Shown here piece after piece: positions 35,431-44,807 of a stretch of 64,000 nt of DNA (position 1 is the stretch's first letter; the number at the start of each line of letters is the position of its first letter). The translations under genes were made by a program, and so were the position numbers. The notes beneath the pieces are model-generated. The model was not told the origin of the DNA. It saw nothing but the letters and a program-made list of their open reading frames with translations, and did no database searches. Where the stretch lies: contig CBDANZ010000003.1 of NCBI GenBank assembly GCA_965197865.1, positions 434,001 through 498,000 on the forward strand, in the 5' to 3' direction. This stretch comes from CBDANZ01 sp965197865 (GTDB taxonomy: Bacteria; Acidobacteriota; Vicinamibacteria; Vicinamibacterales; CAVVIG01).

Positions 35431-35916
35431 ATGAAAGCCCGTACAGCACGTCTCTCTCACCTTGATACACGTGGGCGCGTGACGATGGTCGACGTCGGCG
35501 ACAAGCCGGTGACCCGTCGCGAAGCGATCGCGTGCGGGTCGATCACGATGTCGCGCGCCGCGAGGGGCGAGATCCGGCGCGGGGCCGTGAAAAAGGGCGA
35601 TCCGCTGCAGGCGGCGCGCCTGGCGGGCATCATGGCCGCCAAGCAGACTCCCTCGCTCATTCCCCTGTGTCATCCGCTGCCCATCTCGAACGTCCGCGTC
35701 GATCTCCTCCCGACGGCGCGCGGCTACGACATCGAGGCGCGGGTTGGCACGGACGCGCGGACCGGCGTCGAGATGGAAGCGCTCACGGCGGTCGCGGTCG
35801 CTGCTCTGACGATCTACGACATGGTTAAGGGCGTGGACAAGTCGATGGTGATTGGTCGGATCCGCCTCGTGAAGAAGACCGGCGGGAAGAGCGGGACGTA
35901 CAGGAGACGTCCCTAG
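35431..35916 (+). CDS. moaC: Cyclic pyranopterin monophosphate synthase MoaC
   Basis: MoaC converts the GTP-derived cyclopropane intermediate to cPMP in molybdenum cofactor synthesis. The 161-residue length is normal. Blocks seen: SHLDTRGRVTMVDVGDKPVT, AAKQTPSLIPLCHPLPISNV (with the catalytic-region LCHP), GVEMEALTAVAVAALTIYDM and the conserved Lys in MVKGVDK. An AAGGGG box 10 bases before the ATG at 35431 selects this start over upstream in-frame ATGs. It is convergent with the signal peptidase gene and overlaps it by 4 bases. Confidence 0.92.
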   Translation: MKARTARLSHLDTRGRVTMVDVGDKPVTRREAIACGSITMSRAARGEIRRGAVKKGDPLQAARLAGIMAAKQTPSLIPLCHPLPISNVRVDLLPTARGYDIEARVGTDARTGVEMEALTAVAVAALTIYDMVKGVDKSMVIGRIRLVKKTGGKSGTYRRRP

Positions 35917-36449
35917 AACACCCGCACCGCCGGCACCGGCCACCAGCGCAACTGCACCTTGCCGATGATGTACCGCTTCGGCACCATGCCCCAGTGGCGG
36001 CTGTCGGAGCTGTTATTGCGATGATCCCCCATGACGAAATAGTACCCCTCTGGAATCACCTGCGGACCCCAGTCGTCGTGGCTTCGGTACTCGGGTGGCA
36101 CGTAATTGTCGAGCAGCGGGATGTCGTTGACGTACACGCGGCCGTCCACAAGGCGGACCGTATCGCCCTCCTCGGCAATGACGCGTTTGACGAACGACTT
36201 CTCCGGGTCGAGGGGATAGTAGAGCATCACGATATCGCTGCGCCGCGGCTCGCCAATCCGGTAGACGAGCTTGTTCACGATCAGGCGGTCCTGATCTTCG
36301 AGCGTCGGGGCCATGCTCTGCCCCTCAACGCGCGCAACCTGAAAGCCGAACGTCACGATGAGGACGGCGTACACCGCCGCCGACAGAACCGTCTTGACCC
36401 AGGCGACCAGCTCCTCCCGAACCTGCTTGAACCGGACCGTCCGGCGCAT
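35913..36449 (-). CDS. lepB: Signal peptidase I
   Basis: This type I signal peptidase of about 178 residues has one N-terminal transmembrane helix (VKTVLSAAVYAVLIVTFGF). The catalytic Ser is in VEGQSMAPTL and the Lys in SFVKRVIAEEGD, followed by YFVMGDHRNNSSDSR (box E) and a C-terminal WWPV. It removes signal peptides from exported proteins. The open frame extends upstream into the regulator gene, but the ATG at 36449 with GGAGG upstream is preferred. Confidence 0.88.
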   Translation of the reverse strand: MRRTVRFKQVREELVAWVKTVLSAAVYAVLIVTFGFQVARVEGQSMAPTLEDQDRLIVNKLVYRIGEPRRSDIVMLYYPLDPEKSFVKRVIAEEGDTVRLVDGRVYVNDIPLLDNYVPPEYRSHDDWGPQVIPEGYYFVMGDHRNNSSDSRHWGMVPKRYIIGKVQLRWWPVPAVRVF

Positions 36450-36508
36450 GCGGCGCAGGCCTGCCTCCGCCTCTCTCTTCGGCGGGTCGAAGACCGTACC
36501 CGTGGGCT

Positions 36509-37339
36509 CTAGAGCTTCAGATACTCCCGGAGCCGACGGGTCTGCGTCCGGCTGACCGGAATTTCCGTCGCCTTCTCGTCTTTCATCCTCAGGATGTAGT
36601 TCCGGCTGTACCAAGGCACGATCTCCTTGATCTTGTTGATGTTCACGAGGTGTGAGCGGTGCACCCGCCAGAACACGGTCGGGTCGAGCCGCGCCTGCAG
36701 CTCATCGAGCGTGCGATAGTTCGAGCTGCCCACATGCTGGTTGGTGACGACCGTAATGCTTTCTTCCGCCAACGACGCGTAGATGATGTCTTCGGCCTGG
36801 ACAAGGAGGAACCGTTCGCCGACCTTCAGCGCCAGCCGTTCGCGGCGGCTGTGGCGTTCAGCGACGAGCTGGACGATCTGTTCGAGCTGGTGGTCGCTGA
36901 TGCCGGGCAGCCGTCCCGCGGCGCCGCTTCCGTCCTGCTCGAGTTCGCCCTCCATATGACGGTCGAACGAAATGCGGCGACGAGCACGCTCGAGCGCCAT
37001 CTCCAGCCTCGCGGGATCCACCGGCTTCAACAGATAATCGACCGCGTTAACCTCGAACGCTTCGATCGCATACTGGTCGTACGCCGTGACGAATATGATA
37101 TGCGATGAGGGTCCGCCTTCGAGCAGCCGGCGTGCGACTTCGAAGCCGGTAAAACCCGGCATTTGCACGTCGAGGAACACGAGGTCGGGCTGCAGGCGAT
37201 CGATTGTCCCAAGGGCTTCTAGGCCGTCACCCGCCTGGCCGATTACCTCGACGCCGCCCGCCTGGTCGAGCAGGTACCCCAACTCGTCTCGCGCGAGCTG
37301 CTCGTCGTCCACGAGGACGGTTCGGAGAGCCAGACTCAC
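36509..37339 (-). CDS. LytTR-type response regulator
   Basis: This 276-residue protein has an N-terminal receiver domain (VLVDDEQLARDEL, phospho-Asp in LVFLDVQMPG at about residue 57, VTAYDQ, LLKPVD). A linker precedes the C-terminal LytTR DNA-binding domain (AEDIIYASLAEESITVVTN, FWRVHRSHLVNINKIKEI). It regulates transcription after phosphorylation. Its start overlaps the kinase stop by 4 bases, so the two form a co-translated pair. Confidence 0.9.
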   Translation of the reverse strand: MSLALRTVLVDDEQLARDELGYLLDQAGGVEVIGQAGDGLEALGTIDRLQPDLVFLDVQMPGFTGFEVARRLLEGGPSSHIIFVTAYDQYAIEAFEVNAVDYLLKPVDPARLEMALERARRRISFDRHMEGELEQDGSGAAGRLPGISDHQLEQIVQLVAERHSRRERLALKVGERFLLVQAEDIIYASLAEESITVVTNQHVGSSNYRTLDELQARLDPTVFWRVHRSHLVNINKIKEIVPWYSRNYILRMKDEKATEIPVSRTQTRRLREYLKL

Positions 37340-38670
37340 CCCGTCACCCGTTCGGGAGTCGCCAACTCCGGGATTTCAACGCTTGCGCACGTGCTGCGAC
37401 CGGGCTCGCTCGAGAGCTTGAGCTGGTAGCCGGCGCCGTAGATCGTACGCAGCCGCTCGTTGACGTTACTCAAGCCGATCCCGTCGCCCATCGCGCGCTC
37501 GAGGCGCTCCCCGGTCATGCCGACTCCATCGTCGTGCACTTCGAGCACGGCGTTGCCGCCGCGCAGGGTCGTCTTGATGGTTATGCGGCCCCCGCCGACC
37601 TTGCGCGCCAGGCCGTGCTTGATCGAGTTCTCGATGAGCGGCTGCAGGATCATGCTCGGCACGATCACATCGAGCGTGTCCGGACTGATCTGCTTCTCGA
37701 CTCTGAGCTGGGGACCGAAGCGGATGGCCTCGATGTCGAGGTACTCGTCGATTGATTCGAGTTCGTCGCGAAGGGTCACGAAATGATCACTACTGCGCAA
37801 CAGGCGGCGCAGGAGGCCCGAGAGCTTGGAGATCAGCATGCGCGCGGTGTCGGGCTGTGTGCGGACAAGCGACGAGATCGAGGTCAACGTGTTGAAGAGG
37901 AAATGCGGGTTGATCTGGCTTGCCAGCGCTTCGATCTTCGCGGCGAGCAGCAGTTTCTCCTGCTCCTCCAGCCGGTGCTCGATGCGCGCGTTGTTCCAGA
38001 TCTTGATCGGCGTCGCCACGGCAAGTACGGTCGCGAGCAGCACGGGCGCCACGGTCCACACCGAGCTTGGCTCGAGCCACGAGTTCGGTCCCAGATAAAA
38101 GAGCCGATCCTCGCTCCAACGCATACCCAGGCCCTGCCTCAGCAGCTCGAACGTGACCGGCGCCACGAGCAAGACAACCTGCCAGTCGACCTGCAGGCTC
38201 TTGAGCATGTCCCAGACCCGGCGGTGGATGCGCGTGAAAACGAACGGAGAAAAGTGCCAGATCGCTTCCTTCGGGCAGAGTTCACGCAGTCCGCCGCCGG
38301 CGAAGCCGCAGCCGATCGCGAATGGCAGGGCGATCATTTCACCGCTAAACAGCGGCGGAACGCCGACCATGACCCCAACCGTCGCGCCAGCGTACGGTCC
38401 GGCGATCAACCCGGCGAGCAACGATCCTTCGAGGCTCAGGTCGGCCGCGCGGTAGTTCAGGAGCAGCCGCGCCACGACGCCCGCGACGAGCGGGACGCCG
38501 AAAAAGGAGACAAAAATGAGGCGGTCGGGCCAGTCGCGGCGCTCGAAAATGAGAATGTGACGGAACCGGCGATACCGCACGAGCATGGTCGCCACGGCGG
38601 CCATGGCGGCGAGTTTCACGACCAGGGTCGTGAGCAGCACCTGCTCGGCGAGGAAGGTCGGGCCCTGCAT
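37336..38670 (-). CDS. LytS-type sensor histidine kinase
   Basis: This 444-residue protein has an N-terminal multi-helix membrane sensor (5TM LYT type, with LLAGLIAGPYAGATVGVMVG), a coiled-coil linker, then the His_kinase domain with the phospho-acceptor in QINPHFLFNTLTSISSL. The ATPase part has PSMILQPLIENSIKHG, DDGVGM and GIGLSNVNERL. LytS-like kinases sense extracellular or envelope cues and phosphorylate LytTR regulators. It is upstream of, and overlapping, its partner. Confidence 0.9.
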   Translation of the reverse strand: MQGPTFLAEQVLLTTLVVKLAAMAAVATMLVRYRRFRHILIFERRDWPDRLIFVSFFGVPLVAGVVARLLLNYRAADLSLEGSLLAGLIAGPYAGATVGVMVGVPPLFSGEMIALPFAIGCGFAGGGLRELCPKEAIWHFSPFVFTRIHRRVWDMLKSLQVDWQVVLLVAPVTFELLRQGLGMRWSEDRLFYLGPNSWLEPSSVWTVAPVLLATVLAVATPIKIWNNARIEHRLEEQEKLLLAAKIEALASQINPHFLFNTLTSISSLVRTQPDTARMLISKLSGLLRRLLRSSDHFVTLRDELESIDEYLDIEAIRFGPQLRVEKQISPDTLDVIVPSMILQPLIENSIKHGLARKVGGGRITIKTTLRGGNAVLEVHDDGVGMTGERLERAMGDGIGLSNVNERLRTIYGAGYQLKLSSEPGRSTCASVEIPELATPERVTG

Positions 38671-38752
38671 TGATTTATGATTTTATCGGCCGCGTAAACC
38701 GAGAGCAAAGGATGATTTCGAGGGGATTACCCGGCCCGCCTGCTCCACTTCG

Positions 38753-39448
38753 ATGCAGATCGGCGCGCTCGGCGACATCCACGGCGCATTCGACACGGCT
38801 CAGGAAATCATTGAGCGACATCCCGACGTGCCGCTTTGGGTGCAGGTTGGCGACATCGCGAGCAACGACGGCGAGTACTTCACGCCAGTCAGCCCCCTGT
38901 ACTGGATCAAAGGCAACAACGAAGACTTCGACGTGGTCGCGACGGCGATCGCCGGGAAGCCGCTCGCACCGACGCTGCACTACTTGCCAAATGGTGGGCC
39001 GTACCAGGTCCGGCCGTGGCGCGTTGCCGCACTGGGCGGCACGTTCGCGCCAAGCTGGTACCATACACCGGCCTCGGCCCTGCCGGCGTCGCGCGGGCGA
39101 CGCCGAGCAGGCACGTCATTCAAGCTCGGCAAGAGCCGCGACGACAAGCAGCGCCATTTCGTGCGCGACGAAGTCCTCCTCTGCAAACGCCTCGCGCTCA
39201 TCGACCTTTTCATGACGTACGAGGCGCCGCGACCATTCTACGCGGAAGGCCAGCGCCTTGACGTGGGCAAGACGGTGCTCAACGAAGTGCTGACAGCGAT
39301 GCGGTCGCGGCTGCACCTGTTCGGCCACCATCATGAATTCACCGATTCGGTCCGCCAGGGCGTCCGATCGATCGGCCTCGACGTGGCAACGAAGTCCTAC
39401 CTGCTGATTGACGCGGATACCTTCAAGTCCGAGCGTCTGGACAGCTGA
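38753..39448 (+). CDS. Metallophosphoesterase
   Basis: This 231-residue calcineurin-like phosphoesterase carries the metal-ligand motifs GDIHG (N-terminus), VGDIASNDG, KGNNED (GNHE-like) and, near the C-terminus, HLFGHHHEF. It probably hydrolyses phosphoesters in the cytoplasm; the substrate is unknown. The start at 38753 is the first ATG of the conserved domain. It is divergent from the histidine kinase gene. Confidence 0.82.
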   Translation: MQIGALGDIHGAFDTAQEIIERHPDVPLWVQVGDIASNDGEYFTPVSPLYWIKGNNEDFDVVATAIAGKPLAPTLHYLPNGGPYQVRPWRVAALGGTFAPSWYHTPASALPASRGRRRAGTSFKLGKSRDDKQRHFVRDEVLLCKRLALIDLFMTYEAPRPFYAEGQRLDVGKTVLNEVLTAMRSRLHLFGHHHEFTDSVRQGVRSIGLDVATKSYLLIDADTFKSERLDS

Positions 39449-39487
39449 GCGTTCGCACGTGAATCTGGTAGATTATCCACTTACCCG

Positions 39488-41365
39488 ATGCAGGATTTCA
39501 GAGAGGCCCTCAACGAGCGAGTCCTGGTCTGTGACGGCGCCATGGGGACGATGCTGTACTCGAAGGGCGTGTTCATCAACAAGAGCTTCGACGCCCTGAA
39601 CCTGACGCGGCCCGATCTTGTCGAAGAGGTGCACCAGGAATATGTTCGAGCCGGGGCTGACATCGTCGAGACCAACACGTTCGGCGCCAACCACATCAAG
39701 CTCGGATCGTTCGGGCTGGCCGACTCGCTGCGCGCCATCAACGTCGAAGGCGTGCGTCTCGCGCGCCGCGCGGCCGGGGAACGAGCGTACGTTGCCGGTT
39801 CGATCGGGCCACTCGGCATCCGCATCGAGCCGTGGGGCAAGACAGGCGTCGACGAGGCGCTCGAGTACTTCCGCGAACAGGCGCAGGCACTTCTCGAGGG
39901 TGGCGTCGATCTGTTCGTGCTCGAAACTTTCCGCGATCTAAATGAGATCGGCGCCGCCGTCGACGCCGTCCATTCGGTGTCGGGGGCACCGATCATCGCG
40001 CAGATGACGACCGAGGAAGACGGCAACACGCTGGATGGCACGCCGCCCGAGCGCTTCGCGCCGGAGCTCGAGCGCCGCGGCGCCACGGTCATCGGCGTCA
40101 ACTGCGCCGTCGGGCCCGCGCCGATGCTCGAGACGATCGAGCGGATGGAAGCGGCGACGCGCCAGCCCTTGTCGGCCCAGCCCAATGCCGGTAAGCCGCG
40201 CGACGTCGAAGGGCGCAACATCTACCTCTGCTCGCCGGAGTACATGTCGTCGTACGCACGACGGTTCATCCTCCACAACGTGCGCGTAGTCGGCGGGTGC
40301 TGCGGCACGACCCCCGAGCACATCCGACAGATCAAGTCGACGATCCGTCGGCTGGCCTCTACCTCCGTAGATTCTGTCTCACGCCCCTCGCCGGCGCTCG
40401 GGACCCGAGGCACTCTGTCCGTCAAGGCGGCTGGCGTTGTGGCACCGGCGGTGACGGCTCCGTCCGTTCCGCGGGAGCAGAAGTCGCAGCTCGCACGCCT
40501 CATGACGCGCGGCACGTTCGTGATAAGCGTGGAGTTGCTACCGCCGCGAGGCTTCGAAGCGGAGCCAGCAATTCAGCGCGCCCGCGAGCTAAAACGGTAC
40601 GGCGTCGACGTCGTCGATCTCCCCGGGGGGCCGCGCGCGGGCGCCCGCCTGAGCGCGCTGGCCCTTGCGGTGCTCGTCGAGCAGCAGGCGGGCATCGAGA
40701 CCTTGCTCCACTATTCGTGCCGCGACCGCAGCCTGCTCGGCATCCAGTCGGACCTGCTCGGGGCGCACGCGATGGGGCTGCGCAACCTGCTGCTCACCAC
40801 AGGCGACCCGGGCAGTGTCGGCGATTACCCGGACGCGCCGGCGGTCTTCGACGTCGATTCGATCGGCCTGACCAACGTGGTGTCTCGGCTCAACCAAGGG
40901 TGTGACGTCGGCGGCCAGCCGATCGGAGCGCCGACGGCCTTTCACATTGGCGTCTTGCTCAATCCGGGGGCGTCGAATCTTGACGAAGAGCTTCGGCGCT
41001 TCAACTACAAGGTCGAAGCCGGGGCCGAGTTCATTCTGACCCGGCCGATTTTCGATCTGCCCGGGTTCGAGCGGCTGCTGCAACGAATCGAATCGGCGCG
41101 GTTACCTATCGTTGCCGGCGTCTTTCCGTTCGAAAGCGCACGAAACGCCGAGTTCACGGCGAACGAGCTGCCTGGCGTGCGTGTGCCCGAGGCGCTCATC
41201 GAGCGGATGCGGGCCACCGAGAGCCCCGATGCCGCCGCGGCCGAGGGCATCGCGATCGCACGTGAGATCGTCGCAGGGCTGCGGGCCACCGTGCAGGGGG
41301 TTCAGGTCTCCACACAGTCGGGCAACATTGACGCAGCGCTGGCTGTCATCGATGGACTTCGGTGA
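39488..41365 (+). CDS. Bifunctional homocysteine S-methyltransferase / methylenetetrahydrofolate reductase
   Basis: This 625-residue fusion has two domains. The N-terminal about 290 residues are a homocysteine S-methyltransferase barrel with DGAMGTMLYSKG, an early Cys in GVNCAVGP and the zinc-binding RVVGGCCGTTPEHIRQI. A linker rich in Ser, Pro and Val follows. From about residue 335 comes a MetF-like MTHFR barrel (ISVELLPPRGFE, LLTTGDPGSVGDYPDA, AGAEFILTRPIFD). It links one-carbon reduction with methionine formation. The same fusion is annotated in Bacillota and Acidobacteriota. All metal ligands are present. Confidence 0.9.
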   Translation: MQDFREALNERVLVCDGAMGTMLYSKGVFINKSFDALNLTRPDLVEEVHQEYVRAGADIVETNTFGANHIKLGSFGLADSLRAINVEGVRLARRAAGERAYVAGSIGPLGIRIEPWGKTGVDEALEYFREQAQALLEGGVDLFVLETFRDLNEIGAAVDAVHSVSGAPIIAQMTTEEDGNTLDGTPPERFAPELERRGATVIGVNCAVGPAPMLETIERMEAATRQPLSAQPNAGKPRDVEGRNIYLCSPEYMSSYARRFILHNVRVVGGCCGTTPEHIRQIKSTIRRLASTSVDSVSRPSPALGTRGTLSVKAAGVVAPAVTAPSVPREQKSQLARLMTRGTFVISVELLPPRGFEAEPAIQRARELKRYGVDVVDLPGGPRAGARLSALALAVLVEQQAGIETLLHYSCRDRSLLGIQSDLLGAHAMGLRNLLLTTGDPGSVGDYPDAPAVFDVDSIGLTNVVSRLNQGCDVGGQPIGAPTAFHIGVLLNPGASNLDEELRRFNYKVEAGAEFILTRPIFDLPGFERLLQRIESARLPIVAGVFPFESARNAEFTANELPGVRVPEALIERMRATESPDAAAAEGIAIAREIVAGLRATVQGVQVSTQSGNIDAALAVIDGLR

Positions 41366-41537
41366 CGGTCCCGTGTATAGTCGCCCGGTCCATGAGCCAC
41401 GGGCACACGGTTCGAACGCCCATCGCCCCCTGGACATCAGTCGCAGTTGCAGAGGCTCGAGGCCATTGATCGCTTTGTTCGATCCCCACCCTTTGCCAGA
41501 ACGTGAGGAGATTCTCGGCTCCGACGCGGCCACGCGG

Positions 41538-42170
41538 ATGCTCTCGGTAACGGCCGTTGAGAACGATTTCGTCGAAAGGGTGTACGAAAAGCTCGCGTCG
41601 GTCTACGACTTCACGTACGGTCCGACCCTCCATCCCGGGCGGATGCACGCGATCCAGAAAATGAAGATTCGGGCCGGCGATTGCCTGCTCGAGGTCGGCG
41701 TCGGCACCGCGATCAACGCGTGTTTGTACCCGCGCGACTGCGTGGTGACCGGCATCGACTTCTCCAGCTCGATGCTAGAGAAGGCGTCCGCGCGCATCGC
41801 GAGGAAGGGCGTGAGGCACGTCCGGCTGATCGAGATGGATGCGGCCGACCTGCGGTTCGCTGACGGCACGTTCGACATCGTGTACGCGCCGTATGTCATC
41901 AGCGTCGTGCCCGATCCCATTGCCGTGGCGCGCGAGATGCGGCGCGTCTGTCGGCCGGGCGGACGCATCGTCTTTCTCAACCACTTCCGCAGCCCGAACC
42001 CGCTGCTCGCCTGGATCGAACGCGTCCTCTCGCCCTTCACCGTCCACATCGGCTTCAAGTCGGACCTCGATCTACCGGCGTTTCTCGCACAGACTGAGCT
42101 CAAACCTGTTTCGATCGAGAGGGTGAATATTCCGCGGATCTGGTCGCTGGTGACTTGCATCAAGGACTGA
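41538..42170 (+). CDS. Class I SAM methyltransferase, PmtA-like
   Basis: This protein of about 210 residues resembles the Rhodobacter-type phosphatidylethanolamine N-methyltransferase group: FVERVYEKLASVYDFTYGPT, LHPGRMHAI, the SAM-binding motif LLEVGVGTAINACLYP, then GIDFSSSMLEKA and FDIVYAPYVISVVPDP. It probably methylates membrane lipid headgroups. The start is uncertain; the ATG at 41538 gives the expected length. Its last 16 bases overlap the next gene. Confidence 0.75.
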   Translation: MLSVTAVENDFVERVYEKLASVYDFTYGPTLHPGRMHAIQKMKIRAGDCLLEVGVGTAINACLYPRDCVVTGIDFSSSMLEKASARIARKGVRHVRLIEMDAADLRFADGTFDIVYAPYVISVVPDPIAVAREMRRVCRPGGRIVFLNHFRSPNPLLAWIERVLSPFTVHIGFKSDLDLPAFLAQTELKPVSIERVNIPRIWSLVTCIKD

Positions 42171-44029
42171 GCACCAGTCGGCTCTGGCTCGCTGTCATCC
42201 TCGCGCTCTTCTGTCTGCCGCTGTTCGTCGGTCTCGGGCGGGGTGACCTTCAGAACGACGAAGCGATCTATTCGTTCGGAGTCGACCGACTGCTCGAAAG
42301 CGGTGACTGGTTGGCGCCGAAGCTCAGCCCACATGAAGACCTCGCCTTCCTCGAAAAGCCGCCGCTCAAGTTCTGGATCGTCGGGATCCCCATGCGCCTC
42401 GGTCTCGTCCCGCATACCGAGTTCGGGATGCGGTTCTGGGACGCGATCTTCGGAGCGATCGCTTTCGTGTACGTCTTCGCGATCGGATCGCGGCTCGCGG
42501 GCGCGCCGTGCGGGGCCATCGCCGTACTGATTCTGTTCACGCACATACCGCTCCTCTTCGACCACGGCCTCCGCACGAACAACATGGAAGCGGCGCTGTT
42601 CCTGAGCTATTGCGGCGGGGTGTTTCATTATCTTGAATGGGTGGGAGGGGGCCGCCTGAAGGCGGACACTCGCGACGTTCCCACCGACACCAACCACTGG
42701 CACGCATACGCCGTGGGACTCTACTTCGTTCTCGGCTTCATGACGAAGTTCGTCGCCGCGCTGTTTCTGCCGGTCCTGCTCGCTGTCGCGAGTCTCGTAG
42801 TGCGGTCGTCTCGCGTGAAACTCGTTCGCGACTGGCGCACCTGGGCGCGGGCAGCCGCGCTGGTTCTGGCCCTGTGTACGCCGTGGTTCGTGTACGCCAA
42901 CATGCGGTTTGGGGCCGGGTTCTGGCGCGTCATGCTCGTCGAGGACATAGGCACGAGGTTCACGAGCTTCCTCGACCCTGAACACGTGAATCCTTGGTAT
43001 TACTACCCGTACACCATGTACCAGCGATTCGTCGATTCGGGGGTCGAGCTCCTGGTCGCTGGCAGCCTCGTGCTGTTGATCGTCCAGACGATCCGGCGGA
43101 AATGGGTCGCGGGCGCCGTGGTCGTGTCGTGGTTCGTGGTCCCGGTGTTCCTGATCTCGCTGGGCACGTCGAAGCTCTATCACTACGCGTACCCGTTCCT
43201 GCCGCCGCTGGCGCTGGCGTGCGGCTATTTCGCTGCCCTCGTGCTTGCCCTGGCGCCCGTGCCGTTCTCGCGCGGGCTGCGTGCGCTGGACGAATTCGCC
43301 GCCCTCCGGATGCCGCGCCTCGTCGCGGCGCTGAGGCATCCGGCGGTGCGCACGCCGCTGTTGACGCTGGCGGCGGGGGCGGTCGGCCTCGCCGTGGTGT
43401 CGCTCACTTACGGTCCCGTCCGGATCGATGTGGCCGGGACGGAAATCTTCAAGAGTTCCGGCGTGTTCCGTCCGGCCGTGGTGACAATTGTCTGCGGCGT
43501 CCTGGCCGGCGCGGGCCCCGGCGCCAGCCGGGCCGTGGTCATGCTAATTGTGGCGAGCCTGCTGCCGCTCGCCGCGTATCGCGCCACGCTGCCGCGGCTG
43601 ACAGCCGGCCAAGACCCCAAGCGCGCTGCAAGCGAGTGCATCCTACAGGTCCAGGCGCGCACGCCCGGACTACCTCGTGGGCTGTACCTCGATCTGCCCG
43701 ACAGCGCGATTCTTCACCCCCTTTATTACTACTTCCGGCGGGTCCGTCCGTGGACCCGGGCGGAATTGCCATCGCCTGACGACTTCTTGCGATACTTACA
43801 CGATCCGACGGTGTGGCGGCCAATCCTGGTCTGGGGTGAAACTTACCAGGCGTTCAGGCGCCACCCTGGTTTTCTGGCGGCTTTCCCAGGCGGATCTTCA
43901 GCGTCGCAGCCGACGGTCGTGTTCAGCGACGACGTTCTGCTGGCGCTCCCGGCCCCCTACACCGCGTGCAGCTCTGACGCCGACGACTTCGCCTTCGCGA
44001 TGCTCGGGGCGCCGGATAGATCTCGCTGA
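42155..44029 (+). CDS. GT39-family (ArnT/PMT-like) membrane glycosyltransferase
   Basis: This 624-residue polytopic protein starts with a transmembrane helix followed by the acidic motif LQNDEAIYSFGVDRLLESGD, the Asp-Glu pair typical of ArnT/PMT-like GT-C enzymes. Then FLEKPPLKFWIVGIPMRLG and RFWDAIFGAIAFVYVF follow, about ten further helices and a soluble C-terminus. It transfers a sugar from a polyprenyl-phosphate donor to a lipid or protein at the membrane. It is translationally coupled with the upstream methyltransferase and is followed after 7 bases by another methyltransferase. Confidence 0.85.
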   Translation: MHQGLSTSRLWLAVILALFCLPLFVGLGRGDLQNDEAIYSFGVDRLLESGDWLAPKLSPHEDLAFLEKPPLKFWIVGIPMRLGLVPHTEFGMRFWDAIFGAIAFVYVFAIGSRLAGAPCGAIAVLILFTHIPLLFDHGLRTNNMEAALFLSYCGGVFHYLEWVGGGRLKADTRDVPTDTNHWHAYAVGLYFVLGFMTKFVAALFLPVLLAVASLVVRSSRVKLVRDWRTWARAAALVLALCTPWFVYANMRFGAGFWRVMLVEDIGTRFTSFLDPEHVNPWYYYPYTMYQRFVDSGVELLVAGSLVLLIVQTIRRKWVAGAVVVSWFVVPVFLISLGTSKLYHYAYPFLPPLALACGYFAALVLALAPVPFSRGLRALDEFAALRMPRLVAALRHPAVRTPLLTLAAGAVGLAVVSLTYGPVRIDVAGTEIFKSSGVFRPAVVTIVCGVLAGAGPGASRAVVMLIVASLLPLAAYRATLPRLTAGQDPKRAASECILQVQARTPGLPRGLYLDLPDSAILHPLYYYFRRVRPWTRAELPSPDDFLRYLHDPTVWRPILVWGETYQAFRRHPGFLAAFPGGSSASQPTVVFSDDVLLALPAPYTACSSDADDFAFAMLGAPDRSR

Positions 44030-44036
44030 GGTACGT

Positions 44037-44807
44037 GTGCGACACAGGCGCTACACGGTCCGGCATCCTTGGGAGGTCGCTCGTCGCGACGTCATCAGAG
44101 CATTGTTGGCCCGTCACGTTGCCCTAACCGACGGGTCCGCGGTGCTCGACATCGGGTGCGGAGACATCTTCGTAGTTGAGCGACTCGCCGCCGAGCACCC
44201 CGACGTCCTGTTCCATGCCATTGACACGGCATTCTCGAGCGAGCTCGTCAGCCAACTGCGGACGCGCCTGACGGTCTCCAACGTTGGCCTTTCCTCGTCG
44301 CTCGAATCGATTGACCCTCCGCTCGAACGGCGCGTCGCACTCCTGTTACTGATGGATGTCATTGAGCACGTCGAGGACGACCGGCGCTTCCTGACGGATC
44401 TGGTCGGCAGGCCTTACATCGATGTGGATACGCGGATCTTGATCACCGTTCCCGCCTACCAGTCGCTGGTCTGCTCCCACGACACGTTTTTCAGGCACTA
44501 TCGCCGGTACTCCGTTCCCATGCTGCGAGAGCATGTCGAAGCAGCCGGCTTGGAGGCGGTCGACCTAGGCTACTTCTTCTTCAGCCTCGTGCCGATCCGA
44601 ACGCTCCAGATCATCAGAGAGCGCGTGCTGAGGATCACATACTCCGGCGCCACGACCGGACTTCTGGCCTGGACCGGTCGCGTCGCGAAGGCAGCGGCGC
44701 TGAAACAGTTGCTCGTGTGGGACGCGACGGCGGGGTTGCTGTTGAAGAGAGTCGGGATAAGGCTGCCAGGCTTGTCGAGCTATGCGATATGCAGGAAGTC
44801 TGCCTAG
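44037..44807 (+). CDS. SAM-dependent methyltransferase of the glycan cluster
   Basis: This protein of about 256 residues starts at a GTG at 44037. The SAM-binding motif is GSAVLDIGCGDIFVVERLA, followed by FHAIDTAFSS and LLMDVIEHVEDDRRF. The C-terminal half contains a hydrophobic stretch (YFFFSLVPIRTLQI) suggesting membrane association, as in methyltransferases that act on polyprenyl- or glycan-linked intermediates. It overlaps the next glycosyltransferase gene by 19 bases. Confidence 0.75.
   Translation: MRHRRYTVRHPWEVARRDVIRALLARHVALTDGSAVLDIGCGDIFVVERLAAEHPDVLFHAIDTAFSSELVSQLRTRLTVSNVGLSSSLESIDPPLERRVALLLLMDVIEHVEDDRRFLTDLVGRPYIDVDTRILITVPAYQSLVCSHDTFFRHYRRYSVPMLREHVEAAGLEAVDLGYFFFSLVPIRTLQIIRERVLRITYSGATTGLLAWTGRVAKAAALKQLLVWDATAGLLLKRVGIRLPGLSSYAICRKSA

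Noticed and set aside
41603..43339. 578-codon minus-strand open frame
   Set aside because: It is antisense to the PmtA-like and GT39 genes, which have clear family motifs; its Arg/Glu/His-rich sequence is typical of antisense shadows.
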